A DNA stretch of 64,000 nucleotides from Mesorhizobium sp. NBSH29 (GCF_015500055.1 NZ_CP045492.1:3048501-3112500), one strand, 5' to 3'. Numbered from the stretch's first letter, positions 45,830-55,166 are shown. A program made the numbers and translations. The notes: a model not told the origin generated them from the sequence alone.

Positions 45830-46015
45830 CAACTTTAGGCGGCAAACACCTCGACTGTTTTGTCTATGGACGCCTCGCGCAACATTCTCGTTGTAGACAA
45901 GGCTAAACAACTGGCCATTCCGCGCATGGCTGACATCTGTCTCAAAGAGCATCCACGGGCGTACGCCTGACCCTCATATCAAGGTTCCTGTTCGCAGTTG
46001 CGGCCAGGAACGACG

Positions 46016-47242
46016 TCAGATGACCGTATAGGCAGCAATTGAAAGCTGAACTCCCGCCACGACAGCAAGCGCAAGTGCGCACAGCTGCAATGCAATTGGC
46101 AGCCGCTGCAGTCCCATCGCTGCGATTACGGCCAGTACCGGCACGAACCCGAACCAGTATCGCGCTTGCATCGCGCCGGGATAACCGTAAACCAAATGCA
46201 TTTCGCGTATCTGAGTGAAAAATAACACAAGAAACGCCAGAAATGCCAGGACCTGCGGAACGACAAATGCCCATTGCTTCCTGTTCTTTGGCCATATCGT
46301 CGACGCAACAATCAAGGCCGCGCAGATCCCGACCAGTGCCTGGAAATTCTGCACCCGAGCCCGGTCGTTGAAGAACTTTCCGTGCCCATAAAGGCGTTCC
46401 GTTGTCACTCTATTGGAATTCCAAAACTTCTCCAAATGCTCAGAAACGCTCCATCGCACAGCATCTGGATGTGCGTTCGCATACCCGCTCTCTGGTCCGG
46501 GTCCAGATCTTGGATAAAACCCTCCCAGCCAGAAATAAGCATAGCCAAACCACGCTATGACGAGCGCCAATGCAAGTCCCGTGACAAGCCATTCCCATCC
46601 CGTGACAGTCCGAAAACGGGCATAGGATGTGCGCCAATTGACGAGAAGGTATGAGATTGACAAGAAAATGACCTGTGCAGCGGCTGTGGCTTTCGTCAAG
46701 GCGGCAATCGAACCGCCGAGTGCCATCAAGTGAATTGCGTGAGACAAGTCGAGGTGCCAGCGCAACACGCCCCAAGCAAACAGGGCAACCGACAGGAATG
46801 AAAGCGGGTCGTTTGATATTGCGCCCCCAGTCAGCATGAACATGGGAAAGCTTGCGAGTACAGCCAAAGCGAAACCAGCAGGGATTGTCTTGAGACCCAC
46901 GTTGATCGCGGCCCGGTACGTCACGAGCATCGACAATCCGGTAATGAAGACGTTCAGCATGCGCACGACCAGAGGATTATCCCAAAGCAAAGCGATCCCG
47001 CCGGCCAGCTCGTAGTAGAGTGGCGGATGATTGAGCCGGTTCACGTGCATTTTCGAACCGGGGGGGACCACATAGACTGGCAATCCATAGTTTGTAACAT
47101 CTTCAACGTAGCGAAAATGCGACATTTCGTCAGGAAACTTCCCGACAGTATGCTTGAGCGCGAACCCGACGGACGTAACCATCGAAAGAGCCAACAAGAC
47201 AACGAAAAGCAGATGGTGGCGCAGAGGGTTGCAATGGATCAT
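46016..47242 (-). CDS. Polytopic membrane protein, GT-C glycosyltransferase-like (GT39/DUF2142 type)
   Basis: A 408-residue protein with about ten membrane helices. The first periplasmic loop has FPDEMSHFRYVE and later NHPPLYYELAGG, the acidic and HPPLYY patterns of GT-C enzymes, such as GT39 or DUF2142 proteins, that use lipid-linked sugars. The C-terminus is hydrophobic and ends without a soluble domain. Acceptor and donor are unknown. It has no operon partner; it lies between the truncated and intact hydrolase segments, and its DNA looks less GC-rich than its neighbours. No strong Shine-Dalgarno precedes the ATG. Confidence 0.7.
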   Translation of the reverse strand: MIHCNPLRHHLLFVVLLALSMVTSVGFALKHTVGKFPDEMSHFRYVEDVTNYGLPVYVVPPGSKMHVNRLNHPPLYYELAGGIALLWDNPLVVRMLNVFITGLSMLVTYRAAINVGLKTIPAGFALAVLASFPMFMLTGGAISNDPLSFLSVALFAWGVLRWHLDLSHAIHLMALGGSIAALTKATAAAQVIFLSISYLLVNWRTSYARFRTVTGWEWLVTGLALALVIAWFGYAYFWLGGFYPRSGPGPESGYANAHPDAVRWSVSEHLEKFWNSNRVTTERLYGHGKFFNDRARVQNFQALVGICAALIVASTIWPKNRKQWAFVVPQVLAFLAFLVLFFTQIREMHLVYGYPGAMQARYWFGFVPVLAVIAAMGLQRLPIALQLCALALAVVAGVQLSIAAYTVI

Positions 47243-47427
47243 TTCTGCAGCTACCGCAACGTTAGCTAGAATGCAACGGCGGAGATCCAGACTCTAGACG
47301 AAACTCAGACGTAAAACCCTGATCTCTCCGGAGGTATCCAACTGGGGAAATTTTCGACTTCGGGCACTGAGTTCGAGGAGTTGTGAATGAGCGCCGCGAA
47401 AGCGCCGCGGTGACCACCGTCTTGATA

Positions 47428-47615
47428 GTTCAGGCAGCCAGGCTCCGGTTCTCCGCGCCAACAAAGCTGACCGTTTCGGCAACGACATCGGCATCGGCCA
47501 AAATGCGGCGGTGACCCAGACCCGGCGTCCAGTGAACCCGTACATGCGGCCCCGCTGTGCTGAGCGCCTCGGCGCTTCCGGCCGCCACCTCGCGATCATC
47601 TGGCGCGTGGATGAC
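47428..47615 (-). repeat. Right arm of the direct repeat (intact hydrolase 3' end)
   Basis: 188 bp matching 45651-45829 in the same orientation; the 9-bp difference in length comes from one deletion in the left copy. Similarity stops sharply after GTGGATGAC on the right, and a few bases before GTTCAGGCAG on the left. The two arms bracket about 1.6 kb. Confidence 0.92.
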
Positions 47616-48338
47616 GAGTGTCGGGATCGGCATCTTTTTCAACTGCTCGCTACAGACAAATTGCTCAAGCGGTCGGCCGGCAAGGTGTTCAACCCGCGCA
47701 TTCATCGCGTGCTGTGCGCGCGGCCCGAGATTGAGCAGCCGCCCGGTGTCGTCAAACAATGCCGGCATTGAGTTGGGGGACGCAATCGTGACCAGCCGTT
47801 CCGTCACAACCGGCGCGATTCCCGCCACCGATCCAACAACGGCGTTGATGGCCACTGCCCCTCCGAATGAGTGACCGACGATCGCGTCAAACGGCCCGAG
47901 CCAGTCTGCCGTAGCGCGCACTGCTTCAACCGCAAGCACCAGATTGAGCTTACGTCCGCTTGAGTGTCCGTGTCCCGGTAGGTCCAATGCGGTCACGTGA
48001 AAGCCAGCATCGCAGAGGCCCTTGATCAGAAATCGCATGTGTTCGGTGCGCGAGCGCCAGCCATGCACCACAAGTACCTTGCCCCGCCGCTCAATCCCCG
48101 GCAACGGGCGGAAGTCGAAAGCCATGACTGTTCCTGATGTCACAGGCAGGCAATGACGGCGACCTTCCTCCATCAAGGGTTTTGCCTGGGTGATCGCCTT
48201 GCGCTCGCCGGGCGATAGCTTATTTGGGTTAGCTGTTCGGCAAAACAGTTCGAACGCCAGTCGACCGCCAAGCTTTGGAGCGACATGCTCGCTGGCTCCG
48301 AATACGCTGCGGATGACCTGATGTACGAATGATGCCAT
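47430..48338 (-). CDS. Alpha/beta-hydrolase
   Basis: A 302-residue enzyme with the nucleophile elbow GHSFGG, an oxyanion region VVHGWRSR, the acid in VIHAPDD and the base in GLGHRR. The LDLPGHGHSSG segment is typical of esterase or lysophospholipase-like hydrolases. The substrate is unknown. It is divergent from a MarR gene, with two palindromes in between, so it is the likely MarR target. Its 3' end is duplicated at 45651-45829. Confidence 0.88.
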   Translation of the reverse strand: MASFVHQVIRSVFGASEHVAPKLGGRLAFELFCRTANPNKLSPGERKAITQAKPLMEEGRRHCLPVTSGTVMAFDFRPLPGIERRGKVLVVHGWRSRTEHMRFLIKGLCDAGFHVTALDLPGHGHSSGRKLNLVLAVEAVRATADWLGPFDAIVGHSFGGAVAINAVVGSVAGIAPVVTERLVTIASPNSMPALFDDTGRLLNLGPRAQHAMNARVEHLAGRPLEQFVCSEQLKKMPIPTLVIHAPDDREVAAGSAEALSTAGPHVRVHWTPGLGHRRILADADVVAETVSFVGAENRSLAA

Positions 48339-48360
48339 GATGAAGGTCCAAAGAAAAATG

Positions 48361-48394
48361 GTTCAACCATGAACATATTAGTTCAAGCATGAAC
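48361..48394. promoter_or_regulatory. Two palindromes 20 bp apart, probable MarR operators
   Basis: GTTCA-N4-TGAAC occurs at 48361-48374 and again at 48381-48394; the two 14-mers differ at one base and their centres are 20 bp apart, about two helical turns. They fill the gap between the hydrolase ATG (48338) and the MarR ATG (48389); the second site covers the MarR start codon. Two dimers could bind on the same face. Confidence 0.72.
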
Positions 48395-48841
48395 AAAAAA
48401 CAAGCGCTCCCTTGGGACAATCCCCGTTTTCGCAACTGGATCGCTGTCGTTCGCGCTGAAAAGGCGGTGGTGACTGCACTAGGCAAGGCGTTGCAACCGC
48501 TCGACCTGAAGCTGGCGCAGCTTGACATGCTAATGAACCTCTATCGTCATCCCGGCATGTCGCAGCATGAACTGGCACGACGGCTGCTGGTCGGCCGCTC
48601 GAACATCACCATGTTGTTGCCGCAGCTCGAAAAGCGCGGGCTGGTGAACCGCGAGAATGACGCCAAGGACAAGCGCGTTATGCGGCTGATGCTGACCGGC
48701 GATGGCGAGACGCTGCTGATGCAGGCGCTTGAGGTTTATAACGGGCTGATCGAACGAGTGATGTCTCAGTCGAGCCCGGATGACTGTGACCGTATGGGCG
48801 CAGTCATGACACGCATCTCAGACATGCTGAGAGCCGACTAA
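48389..48841 (+). CDS. MarR-family transcriptional regulator
   Basis: A 150-residue winged-helix protein: dimerisation helices at both ends, recognition region MSQHELARRLLVGRSNITMLLPQLEKRGLV (about residues 55-84) and a wing with NDAKDKRVMRL. Its ATG lies within a palindrome and has no Shine-Dalgarno, so the message may be leaderless or poorly translated. It likely represses itself and the divergent hydrolase gene, responding to a phenolic or lipophilic ligand as MarR proteins often do. Confidence 0.9.
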   Translation: MNKKQALPWDNPRFRNWIAVVRAEKAVVTALGKALQPLDLKLAQLDMLMNLYRHPGMSQHELARRLLVGRSNITMLLPQLEKRGLVNRENDAKDKRVMRLMLTGDGETLLMQALEVYNGLIERVMSQSSPDDCDRMGAVMTRISDMLRAD

Positions 48842-48847
48842 TTCGCC

Positions 48848-49459
48848 TTACCACATAGACTTTTTTGCCCGCTCCGGCCATTCGCGGTCATAGATTATGC
48901 CATCGATGGCTGCCTTGCTGGTAACGGCAAGGATCTGGCCGGGTGTCGGCAGGCTGGCAGGGTCTACATGCTTTTGCGCGTTCCAAAGGTCCGATCGGTG
49001 GATCGCCCGTGCGCACTGGAAATAGACAGCATCTACATCGATAATCGTGACCGACCGGGCAGGCTTTCCCTCGACCGCGAAGGAACCACAAAGTTCAGCA
49101 TCAATGGATATCCGCGCCCTGCCATTAACGCGTAGCGTCGTGCCTGAACCCGGCACCAGAAACAGCAGCGCAACACGCGGATCACGGATGATGTTCTTCA
49201 GCGAATCCGCCCGGTTGTTGCCGCGTCGGTCCGGCATCATCAGAGTGGTGTCGTCATGGATACGCACAAAGCCGCCAAGATCGCCACGTGGCGAGCAATC
49301 CAGACCCTCCGGTCCGCACGTTGCCAGCGCCGCGAACGGCGCAGCTTCGATGAAGGCTGCATACTCGGGGATGATCCGGTCGAGCTCTTTCACCAGGGAA
49401 GCTTCGCCCGGAACACCGTATAGCGCTTCAAGGTCCTCTACACTGGTTATCAGCGACAT
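48848..49459 (-). CDS. Pyridoxamine 5'-phosphate oxidase-family FMN-binding protein
   Basis: A 203-residue split-barrel protein. It carries CSPRGD in the first strand pair, a MMPDRRGNNRADSLKNI flavin-phosphate loop, and LFLVPGSGTTLRVNGRA. These fit the PPOX_FMN (MSMEG_1061/DR2398-like) group, which is distinct from PdxH itself. The reaction is unknown, most likely an FMN-dependent reductase. It converges with the MarR gene, 6 bp apart. Confidence 0.82.
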   Translation of the reverse strand: MSLITSVEDLEALYGVPGEASLVKELDRIIPEYAAFIEAAPFAALATCGPEGLDCSPRGDLGGFVRIHDDTTLMMPDRRGNNRADSLKNIIRDPRVALLFLVPGSGTTLRVNGRARISIDAELCGSFAVEGKPARSVTIIDVDAVYFQCARAIHRSDLWNAQKHVDPASLPTPGQILAVTSKAAIDGIIYDREWPERAKKSMW

Positions 49460-49524
49460 GATCCACCCCTCGCCCGTTCGTCACGGACATTGCTTAGCCG
49501 ACATGTGTGAAAGGCTTGCGACAG

Positions 49525-49878
49525 TCAGCGAGCCAGACCCTTTGCAGCCAGCTCGTCCAGATACGCCTGCCAGCGCTGATCTTTCTCATGACCGAGCGTA
49601 TGAAGATAGCTCCACGTAAAAATGCCGGTGTCGTGGCCATCGTCAAAAACAATGCGCACGGCATAGTTTCCAACGGGTTCGAGTTTGGAAACCGTCACAT
49701 TGCGTTTGCCCGGCACCGTCACGCGCTGTTCAGGCGAGTGACCCTGCACTTCTGCCGAAGGTGACACAACGCGCAGCAGCTCGGCTGACAATTCAATCGG
49801 CGCATGGGCAGGAAACGTCACAGTCAACAGTCTGCGATCTTTCGAGACGCGAAGTTCTTTTGGAGCTGCCATTGTCAT
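49525..49878 (-). CDS. DUF971 (GBBH-like N-terminal domain) protein
   Basis: A 117-residue protein. The pattern VRIVFDDGHDTGIFTWSYLHTLG is diagnostic of DUF971, the small zinc-linked domain found at the N-terminus of gamma-butyrobetaine hydroxylases and as stand-alone proteins. Free-standing members occur near Fe-S and molybdenum cofactor genes in many proteobacteria, and here moaA lies 1.5 kb away. The start is uncertain: ATG at 49878 or 49872; the open frame extends further but looks non-coding. Confidence 0.78.
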   Translation of the reverse strand: MTMAAPKELRVSKDRRLLTVTFPAHAPIELSAELLRVVSPSAEVQGHSPEQRVTVPGKRNVTVSKLEPVGNYAVRIVFDDGHDTGIFTWSYLHTLGHEKDQRWQAYLDELAAKGLAR

Positions 49879-50202
49879 CCCGTTCTGTTTGCAGCTTTCC
49901 GCGTTACCCCCCTTTCCGCATGAGCGGAAGCGCAAAAGCGCACTTTCGCGGCTGGACTTTCGATCTCTGTTCGCAGCATAATGCGATCTGTTCGCAACGC
50001 CAGCCGCAAGGGAGGCATTTATGATTGTGGTCCTCGCATGCCGGGCTGGCGAAGCCCTCTGATTGCATTTGCCCATTTGCCGGAAAGTTTCATCGGCATC
50101 GGCCTGTCGTCATATGCTCGCCCAGCCATCTTTCAGCGCTCCGGTTCGCCGGGGAATGACCGAACCTGATCGCCATCGCGCGATCCAGACTGGTACGAGA
50201 CA
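49879..50202. other. Divergent intergenic region between the DUF971 gene and rsgA
   Basis: 324 bp without a convincing gene. A minus-strand frame continuous with the DUF971 gene covers part of it but is Arg/Ser-rich and lacks conserved character. No hairpin or promoter pair stands out. Confidence 0.35.
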
Positions 50203-51261
50203 ATGACCGATCCAATTGCGACCCTGGCCGATTTCGGCTGGAACAATTTCTTCAATGCACAACTGGACCTCGACATCACCGGGCAATTTCCCGTGCGCGT
50301 CATGGCGGTGCACCGTGACCGCTTACAAGCTGCCGCCCCCGACTTTGACAAGATGATCCTGCCCTTTTGGGAAAAGTCTGAAAATGAGGAAGCTGTGGCA
50401 ACTGTCGGCGATTGGCTGATGATCGACGCAACGAGCTTTCAGCCCTTGCGACTTTTGCAGCGCAAAAGCCTGTTCAAACGCCGCGCTGCCGGCACGGGCC
50501 GCAAGCTGCAACTCATCGGCGCAAATGTCGATACGCTGTTTATCGTCTCTTCCTGCAATGAGGATTTTAACCCCGCCCGGCTTGAGCGCTATCTGGCACT
50601 GGCGCTTGAAGCCTCTGTCACACCCGTGGTCATTTTGACCAAGGCAGATCTTGCTGAAGACCCGCAAGAATTCCAGCGCACCGCATCCAGCCTGATGCCC
50701 GGTCTGCTGGTCGAAGTGCTCGACGCGCGCAACCCCGATGACACAGCAAAGTTGCAGGCATGGTGCGGCCTTGGCCAAACTGTCGCGCTTGTCGGCTCTT
50801 CCGGCGTTGGCAAATCCACCTTGGTCAACACGCTCACGGGGGCGGAAGTCGCCGCCACACGCGGCATCCGCGAAGATGACGCAAAAGGCCGCCACACCAC
50901 CACTGGTCGCCAATTGCACCGCCTGCCCGCCGGTGGATGGCTGCTGGATACGCCCGGCATTCGCGAATTGCAGCTGACGGAAGCCAGCACCGGCATTGAG
51001 GAAGTCTTCTCGCAGATCCTCGACCTTGCGCAAAACTGCCGTTTCAGCGATTGCAGCCACGGCACCGAACCCGGCTGCGCGGTTCAAGCCGCACTCAAAA
51101 GCGGTGAGCTGGACGCGGCCCGTCTGGAACGCTGGCGAAAGCTTGCCGCCGAAGAAACATTCAACAATGAAAGCCTGATACAACGCCGCGCCCGCGGCCG
51201 TGCCTTTGGAAAAATGTCGAGGGACGCACAGGCCTATAAAAAGGCCAAGCGCGGCGATTGA
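50203..51261 (+). CDS. rsgA: Ribosome small subunit-dependent GTPase A
   Basis: A 352-residue circularly permuted GTPase that checks late 30S assembly. The G4 motif (LTKAD) precedes the P-loop GSSGVGKSTLVN (about residues 197-208), and the G3 element DTPGIREL follows, the permuted order that defines the family. An N-terminal OB-fold and a C-terminal zinc knuckle, CRFSDCSHGTEPGC, are present. Complete and canonical. Confidence 0.95.
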   Translation: MTDPIATLADFGWNNFFNAQLDLDITGQFPVRVMAVHRDRLQAAAPDFDKMILPFWEKSENEEAVATVGDWLMIDATSFQPLRLLQRKSLFKRRAAGTGRKLQLIGANVDTLFIVSSCNEDFNPARLERYLALALEASVTPVVILTKADLAEDPQEFQRTASSLMPGLLVEVLDARNPDDTAKLQAWCGLGQTVALVGSSGVGKSTLVNTLTGAEVAATRGIREDDAKGRHTTTGRQLHRLPAGGWLLDTPGIRELQLTEASTGIEEVFSQILDLAQNCRFSDCSHGTEPGCAVQAALKSGELDAARLERWRKLAAEETFNNESLIQRRARGRAFGKMSRDAQAYKKAKRGD

Positions 51262-51414
51262 CCGTGCTGGACCAAGGGCGCAACATTGCGCAGTTGGCAA
51301 GCGCGATGTTACCAAGGAACAGGCCCACGCTTGAGTGTCGCCCATAGCGACATCATCTGGAAAGAACGCGCACGGGGATACCGTGCGCGAAGATGCTGAA
51401 AGACTGAACTGCTG

Positions 51415-52425
51415 ATGGATTTTCAAGACCCCGGCATGATAGATCCCTTCGGACGCGCAATCTCCTATCTGCGCGTTTCGGTGACGGATCGCTGTGATTT
51501 CCGCTGCACCTATTGCATGGCAGAAGATATGACCTTCCTGCCCAAGCGCGATCTGCTGTCACTGGAAGAGCTGGACCGGCTCACCACCGTCTTCATCGAA
51601 AAGGGTGTTAAAAAGCTGCGCCTCACCGGCGGCGAACCGCTGGTGCGCAAAAACATTATGCATCTTGTGCGCCAGATATCACGCCATCTGAAAAGCGGCG
51701 CGCTGGAAGAACTGACCCTCACCACCAATGGGTCGCAACTGTCGCGCTTTGCCGCAGAACTGGCCGATTGCGGCGTCAAGCGCATCAATGTGTCGATGGA
51801 CACGCTTGACCCGGATAAATTCCACGCCATCACCCGCTGGGGCAATCTGCCAAAAGTGATGGAAGGCATTGATGCTGCCCAGAAGGCTGGCTTGCAGATC
51901 AAGATCAACGCTGTCGCGCTGAAAGATTTCAACGACCATGAACTGCCCGAAATGATGCGTTGGGCGCATGGGCGCGGCATGGATATGACAATTATCGAAA
52001 CCATGCCAATGGGCGAGATCGACGAAGACCGCACCGATCAATATCTGCCGCTGTCGCTTTTGCGTGCGCAGCTCGAACAGCAATTCACTTTGAGCGATAT
52101 TCCCTTCAAGACCGGCGGCCCCGCCCGCTACGTTACGGTCAGCGAAACGGGCGGACGGCTGGGCTTCATCACGCCCATGACCCATAATTTCTGCGAAAGC
52201 TGCAACCGCGTGCGCCTTACCTGCACCGGCACGCTCTATATGTGTCTTGGGCAGGATGATGCCGCAGATCTGCGCGCGCCGCTGCGCCAGTCCGAAGGCA
52301 ATGAACTCTTGGCGAACGCCATCGACGAAGCCATCGGCCGCAAGCCCAAAGGTCATGATTTCATCATCGACCGAAACTCCAAAAAGCCCGCAGTTGCCCG
52401 CCACATGAGCGTCACCGGCGGCTGA
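51415..52425 (+). CDS. moaA: GTP 3',8-cyclase, molybdenum cofactor biosynthesis
   Basis: A 336-residue radical SAM enzyme for the first step from GTP to cyclic pyranopterin monophosphate (with MoaC, not seen here). The radical SAM cluster motif is CTYCM preceded by RCDFR (C-x3-C-x2-C, around residues 27-34). The second 4Fe-4S site is [14 protein letters not shown]. The C-terminal double glycine (SVTGG), needed for activity, is present. mobA and mobB lie 3 kb downstream on the same strand. Confidence 0.95.
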   Translation: MDFQDPGMIDPFGRAISYLRVSVTDRCDFRCTYCMAEDMTFLPKRDLLSLEELDRLTTVFIEKGVKKLRLTGGEPLVRKNIMHLVRQISRHLKSGALEELTLTTNGSQLSRFAAELADCGVKRINVSMDTLDPDKFHAITRWGNLPKVMEGIDAAQKAGLQIKINAVALKDFNDHELPEMMRWAHGRGMDMTIIETMPMGEIDEDRTDQYLPLSLLRAQLEQQFTLSDIPFKTGGPARYVTVSETGGRLGFITPMTHNFCESCNRVRLTCTGTLYMCLGQDDAADLRAPLRQSEGNELLANAIDEAIGRKPKGHDFIIDRNSKKPAVARHMSVTGG

Positions 52426-52487
52426 AATACCCCATATACGAAGGCAAATTCCTCCATTAGCATCCGCTGACAAATGGAGGGATTCTC

Positions 52488-52844
52488 ATGGTCAAGTTGC
52501 TCTCGTCTTTACTCCTTGCAGGCATGCTGGCCGTCCCGGCAGCGGCCGCCTCTTTCGGCGGAAAATATGATGTTGCCGGCACAAATGCTGACGGCTCCAG
52601 CTACGAAGGCACGGCCGAAATCGTGCTGACGAGCGACACGACCTGCGTGATCCATTGGGAAACTGGCGGAACCACATCAGATGGTATCTGCTCGCGCAAT
52701 GGCGATGCCTTCGCTGCCGCCTATGTACTCGGCGAGGAGGTCGGCCTTGTGGTCTATCAGGTGACGGAGGACGGCACGCTGGACGGCCTGTGGACGATCA
52801 CTGGCAAGGACGGCAACGGCACCGAGGTGCTCACGCCGCAATAA
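52488..52844 (+). CDS. Small exported protein of unknown function
   Basis: A 118-residue protein with a clear signal peptide (about 1-21, ending AAAA) and a mature beta-rich domain: FGGKYDVAGTNADGSSYEG, then TCVIHWETGG, and a GICSRNG segment, whose two cysteines could pair. Similar small proteins in rhizobia carry misleading names such as 'fibronectin-binding protein'. GGAGG upstream of the ATG is strong. No function can be assigned. Confidence 0.7.
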   Translation: MVKLLSSLLLAGMLAVPAAAASFGGKYDVAGTNADGSSYEGTAEIVLTSDTTCVIHWETGGTTSDGICSRNGDAFAAAYVLGEEVGLVVYQVTEDGTLDGLWTITGKDGNGTEVLTPQ

Positions 52845-52941
52845 GGCTGGTGGCCATCGACACGCTGGCCCACTGGAAAACAGGTTGCTGGTCTGAAGGC
52901 GGATGCTACATCCGGGGAAGTAGCTGTCCCGCGCGGTAATC

Positions 52942-53868
52942 ATGTCCTTGCCTCTTTCACCAAACCTTCGCGGCTCGCTCTTCATGGCTATTGCCATGGC
53001 TGGCTTCACCGCAAACGACGCAATTACCAAAACCATGACCGGCGATATGAACACCGGTCAGGTGATGCTCGTGCGTGGATTGTTTGCAACCCTACTCATC
53101 GGTCTTATCGCAGCCCACCGTGGCGCTTTTGCGCGGCCGGCACTGGTGCTGAACAGGCTGGTCGCCATTCGTGTCGCTGCAGAAGTTGTCGCGACCGTGT
53201 TGTTTCTGATCGCGCTTGCAAAACTCCCGCTCGCCAATGTCTCTGCGGTGCTGCAGGCACTGCCGCTGGCTGTCACCATGGGCGCTGCCCTCATCTTCGC
53301 CGAGCGGGTCGGCTGGCGGCGCTGGCTGGCCATTGCAGTTGGCTTCGTGGGCGTGATGATTATCGTCAGGCCTGGATTTGAGGGGTTCAGCGTCTATTCG
53401 CTGGTGGTCCTCTGCAGCGTGCTGGCGTGTATGGTGAGAGACCTTGCCACGAGGCAGTTGTCTCCCGAAATCCCAACACTTCTGGTATCCACCCTCACCG
53501 CCGGCGCAGTGGCAGTTTCCGGTTTGCTGCTCACGGTCCCGATGGGCGGCTGGACAGCCATGACCCTTCCCGAGACGGGCTCACTTGCGGCCGCCGCCGT
53601 TCTTCTGGTGATCGGTTACCAGTTCATCATCATGGGCATGCGCGAGGGAGAAATCTCCTTCATCGCACCATTCCGCTATACCTCACTGCTTTGGGCAATC
53701 CTGCTCGGCTTCCTGATCTTCGGTGATGTGCCGGATCAGGCCATGATCTGTGGCGCCGCGATCGTGGTCGCCTCTGGACTTTATACGCTCTATCGCGAAC
53801 GTATCGTCTCCCGTCGCAAACCGGCTGCCACCGCGACGCGCTCGCCCATGGCGCCCGAGGGCGTCTGA
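52942..53868 (+). CDS. DMT-superfamily (EamA) transporter
   Basis: A 308-residue protein with ten membrane helices in two EamA-like halves, beginning GSLFMAIAMAGFTANDAITK and with an internal repeat near the middle. The GFVGVMIIVRPG end of the first half is characteristic. The substrate is unknown; these carriers export amino acids or metabolites. It stands 89 bp before an MFS gene on the same strand. Confidence 0.87.
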   Translation: MSLPLSPNLRGSLFMAIAMAGFTANDAITKTMTGDMNTGQVMLVRGLFATLLIGLIAAHRGAFARPALVLNRLVAIRVAAEVVATVLFLIALAKLPLANVSAVLQALPLAVTMGAALIFAERVGWRRWLAIAVGFVGVMIIVRPGFEGFSVYSLVVLCSVLACMVRDLATRQLSPEIPTLLVSTLTAGAVAVSGLLLTVPMGGWTAMTLPETGSLAAAAVLLVIGYQFIIMGMREGEISFIAPFRYTSLLWAILLGFLIFGDVPDQAMICGAAIVVASGLYTLYRERIVSRRKPAATATRSPMAPEGV

Positions 53869-53957
53869 ATTTGGGGTCGCGAACGCATCGGCGTGACACA
53901 GACTCGAACCTGTCCTAGACATCCTGAAGCGTGCACTGCATGGGGCTGCAACTTTTC

Positions 53958-55166
53958 ATGGCATCGGTTTTTCTGGATCGAAAGACAGAACCTCACATTC
54001 TGACACTCGTTTTCGCAACTGCAGTCGCGGCCATGTCGATGAATGTATTTTTGCCGTCGATGCCGGGTATGGCGCGATATTTTCACACCGACTATGCCGT
54101 CGTACAGCTCGCAGTCTCTCTTTATCTGATCGCTACCGCGGTTCTCCAGTTGTTCATCGGCCCGGCATCAGACCGTTTTGGCCGTCGCCCGGTCATGCTG
54201 GTCTGCGTCTCCATTTTTCTGGTTGGCACATTAGCGGCAGTATTTGCGCCCTCCATTGAGGCGCTGCTTGCATGCCGGCTTCTGCAAGCCTTCTCAGCTG
54301 CCGGCATGGTGCTCGGGCGTGCCGTAGTGCGCGATACGGTGCCAGCCGATCAGGCGGCCAGCAAGATCGGCTATGTCACCATGGGAACCGCGCTGGTTCC
54401 CATGGTCGCCCCGATGATCGGCGGTTTCCTGGATGAAAACTTTGGCTGGCAGTCGACCTTCCTGCTCACGCTGGCCTTCGGATGTATCGCGCTCGCCCTT
54501 ATCTATTTCGACCTTGGCGAGACTAACCAGACGCCGTCGTCGAGTTTCGCCGGTCAGTTTCGATCCTACCCCGAACTTGTCGCCTCCCGTCGGTTCTGGG
54601 GATATGTGTCGACTGCCGCATTCACTTCAGGTGCGTTTTTCGCCTTTATCGGCGGTGGGCCATTTGTATCTTCAGAAATTCTTGGCCTCAAACCTTCTGA
54701 ATACGGTCTTTATTTCGGCATCATTTCCGTCGGCTATATGTTGGGGAACCTGTTTTCCGGCCGCATGTCAGGTCGCCTCGGCATCAACCGCATGATGCTC
54801 ATCGGCAATGTGATCGCCGCTACTGGCATGGTGCTGGCGATAGGGCTTTTCGCCTCGGGCTTCTACCACGCGCTGGCTCTATTCGGCCCGGCTTTCTTCA
54901 CAGGTGTCGGCAATGGCATCACGCTGCCTAACGCCAATGCCGGTATCGTCAGCGTAAAGCCTCATCTCGCAGGCTCTGCCTCCGGTCTCGGCGGTGCGAT
55001 GCAGATCGGCGGCGGCGCAGCGCTATCCGTGGTTGCAGCCACCCTCCTGACGATCGAAAGCGGCCCTTACCCGCTGTTATGGGTGATGTTGTCTTCTTCC
55101 GTAATGGGCGTGATATCCACCCTCTACGTGATCCGGGTGTCACGTGAGGTGGGAGAGGTTGCATGA
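53958..55166 (+). CDS. MFS multidrug efflux transporter, Bcr/CflA-like
   Basis: A 402-residue, 12-helix carrier with the Bcr/CflA marks: VFLPSMPGMARYF in helix 1, the motif GPASDRFGRRPVML after helix 2, and RLLQAFSAAGMVLGRAVVRD in helix 4-5. ATG at 53958 has no strong Shine-Dalgarno; ATGs at 53931 and 53940 are in frame alternatives. The stop codon overlaps the mobA start by four bases, so drug efflux and mobA are translationally coupled, an odd pairing. Confidence 0.85.
   Translation: MASVFLDRKTEPHILTLVFATAVAAMSMNVFLPSMPGMARYFHTDYAVVQLAVSLYLIATAVLQLFIGPASDRFGRRPVMLVCVSIFLVGTLAAVFAPSIEALLACRLLQAFSAAGMVLGRAVVRDTVPADQAASKIGYVTMGTALVPMVAPMIGGFLDENFGWQSTFLLTLAFGCIALALIYFDLGETNQTPSSSFAGQFRSYPELVASRRFWGYVSTAAFTSGAFFAFIGGGPFVSSEILGLKPSEYGLYFGIISVGYMLGNLFSGRMSGRLGINRMMLIGNVIAATGMVLAIGLFASGFYHALALFGPAFFTGVGNGITLPNANAGIVSVKPHLAGSASGLGGAMQIGGGAALSVVAATLLTIESGPYPLLWVMLSSSVMGVISTLYVIRVSREVGEVA

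Noticed and set aside
45653-45952. A 99-codon open frame next to the TetR gene that could be taken as a small hydrolase
   Set aside because: Its C-terminal part is a copied hydrolase end without the nucleophile; the N-terminal part is unrelated DNA. It is a scar, not a gene.
53885-53925. A T-arm-like sequence (GGTTCGAGTC on the minus strand) suggesting a tRNA
   Set aside because: The T stem does not pair properly and no acceptor, D or anticodon arm can be found.
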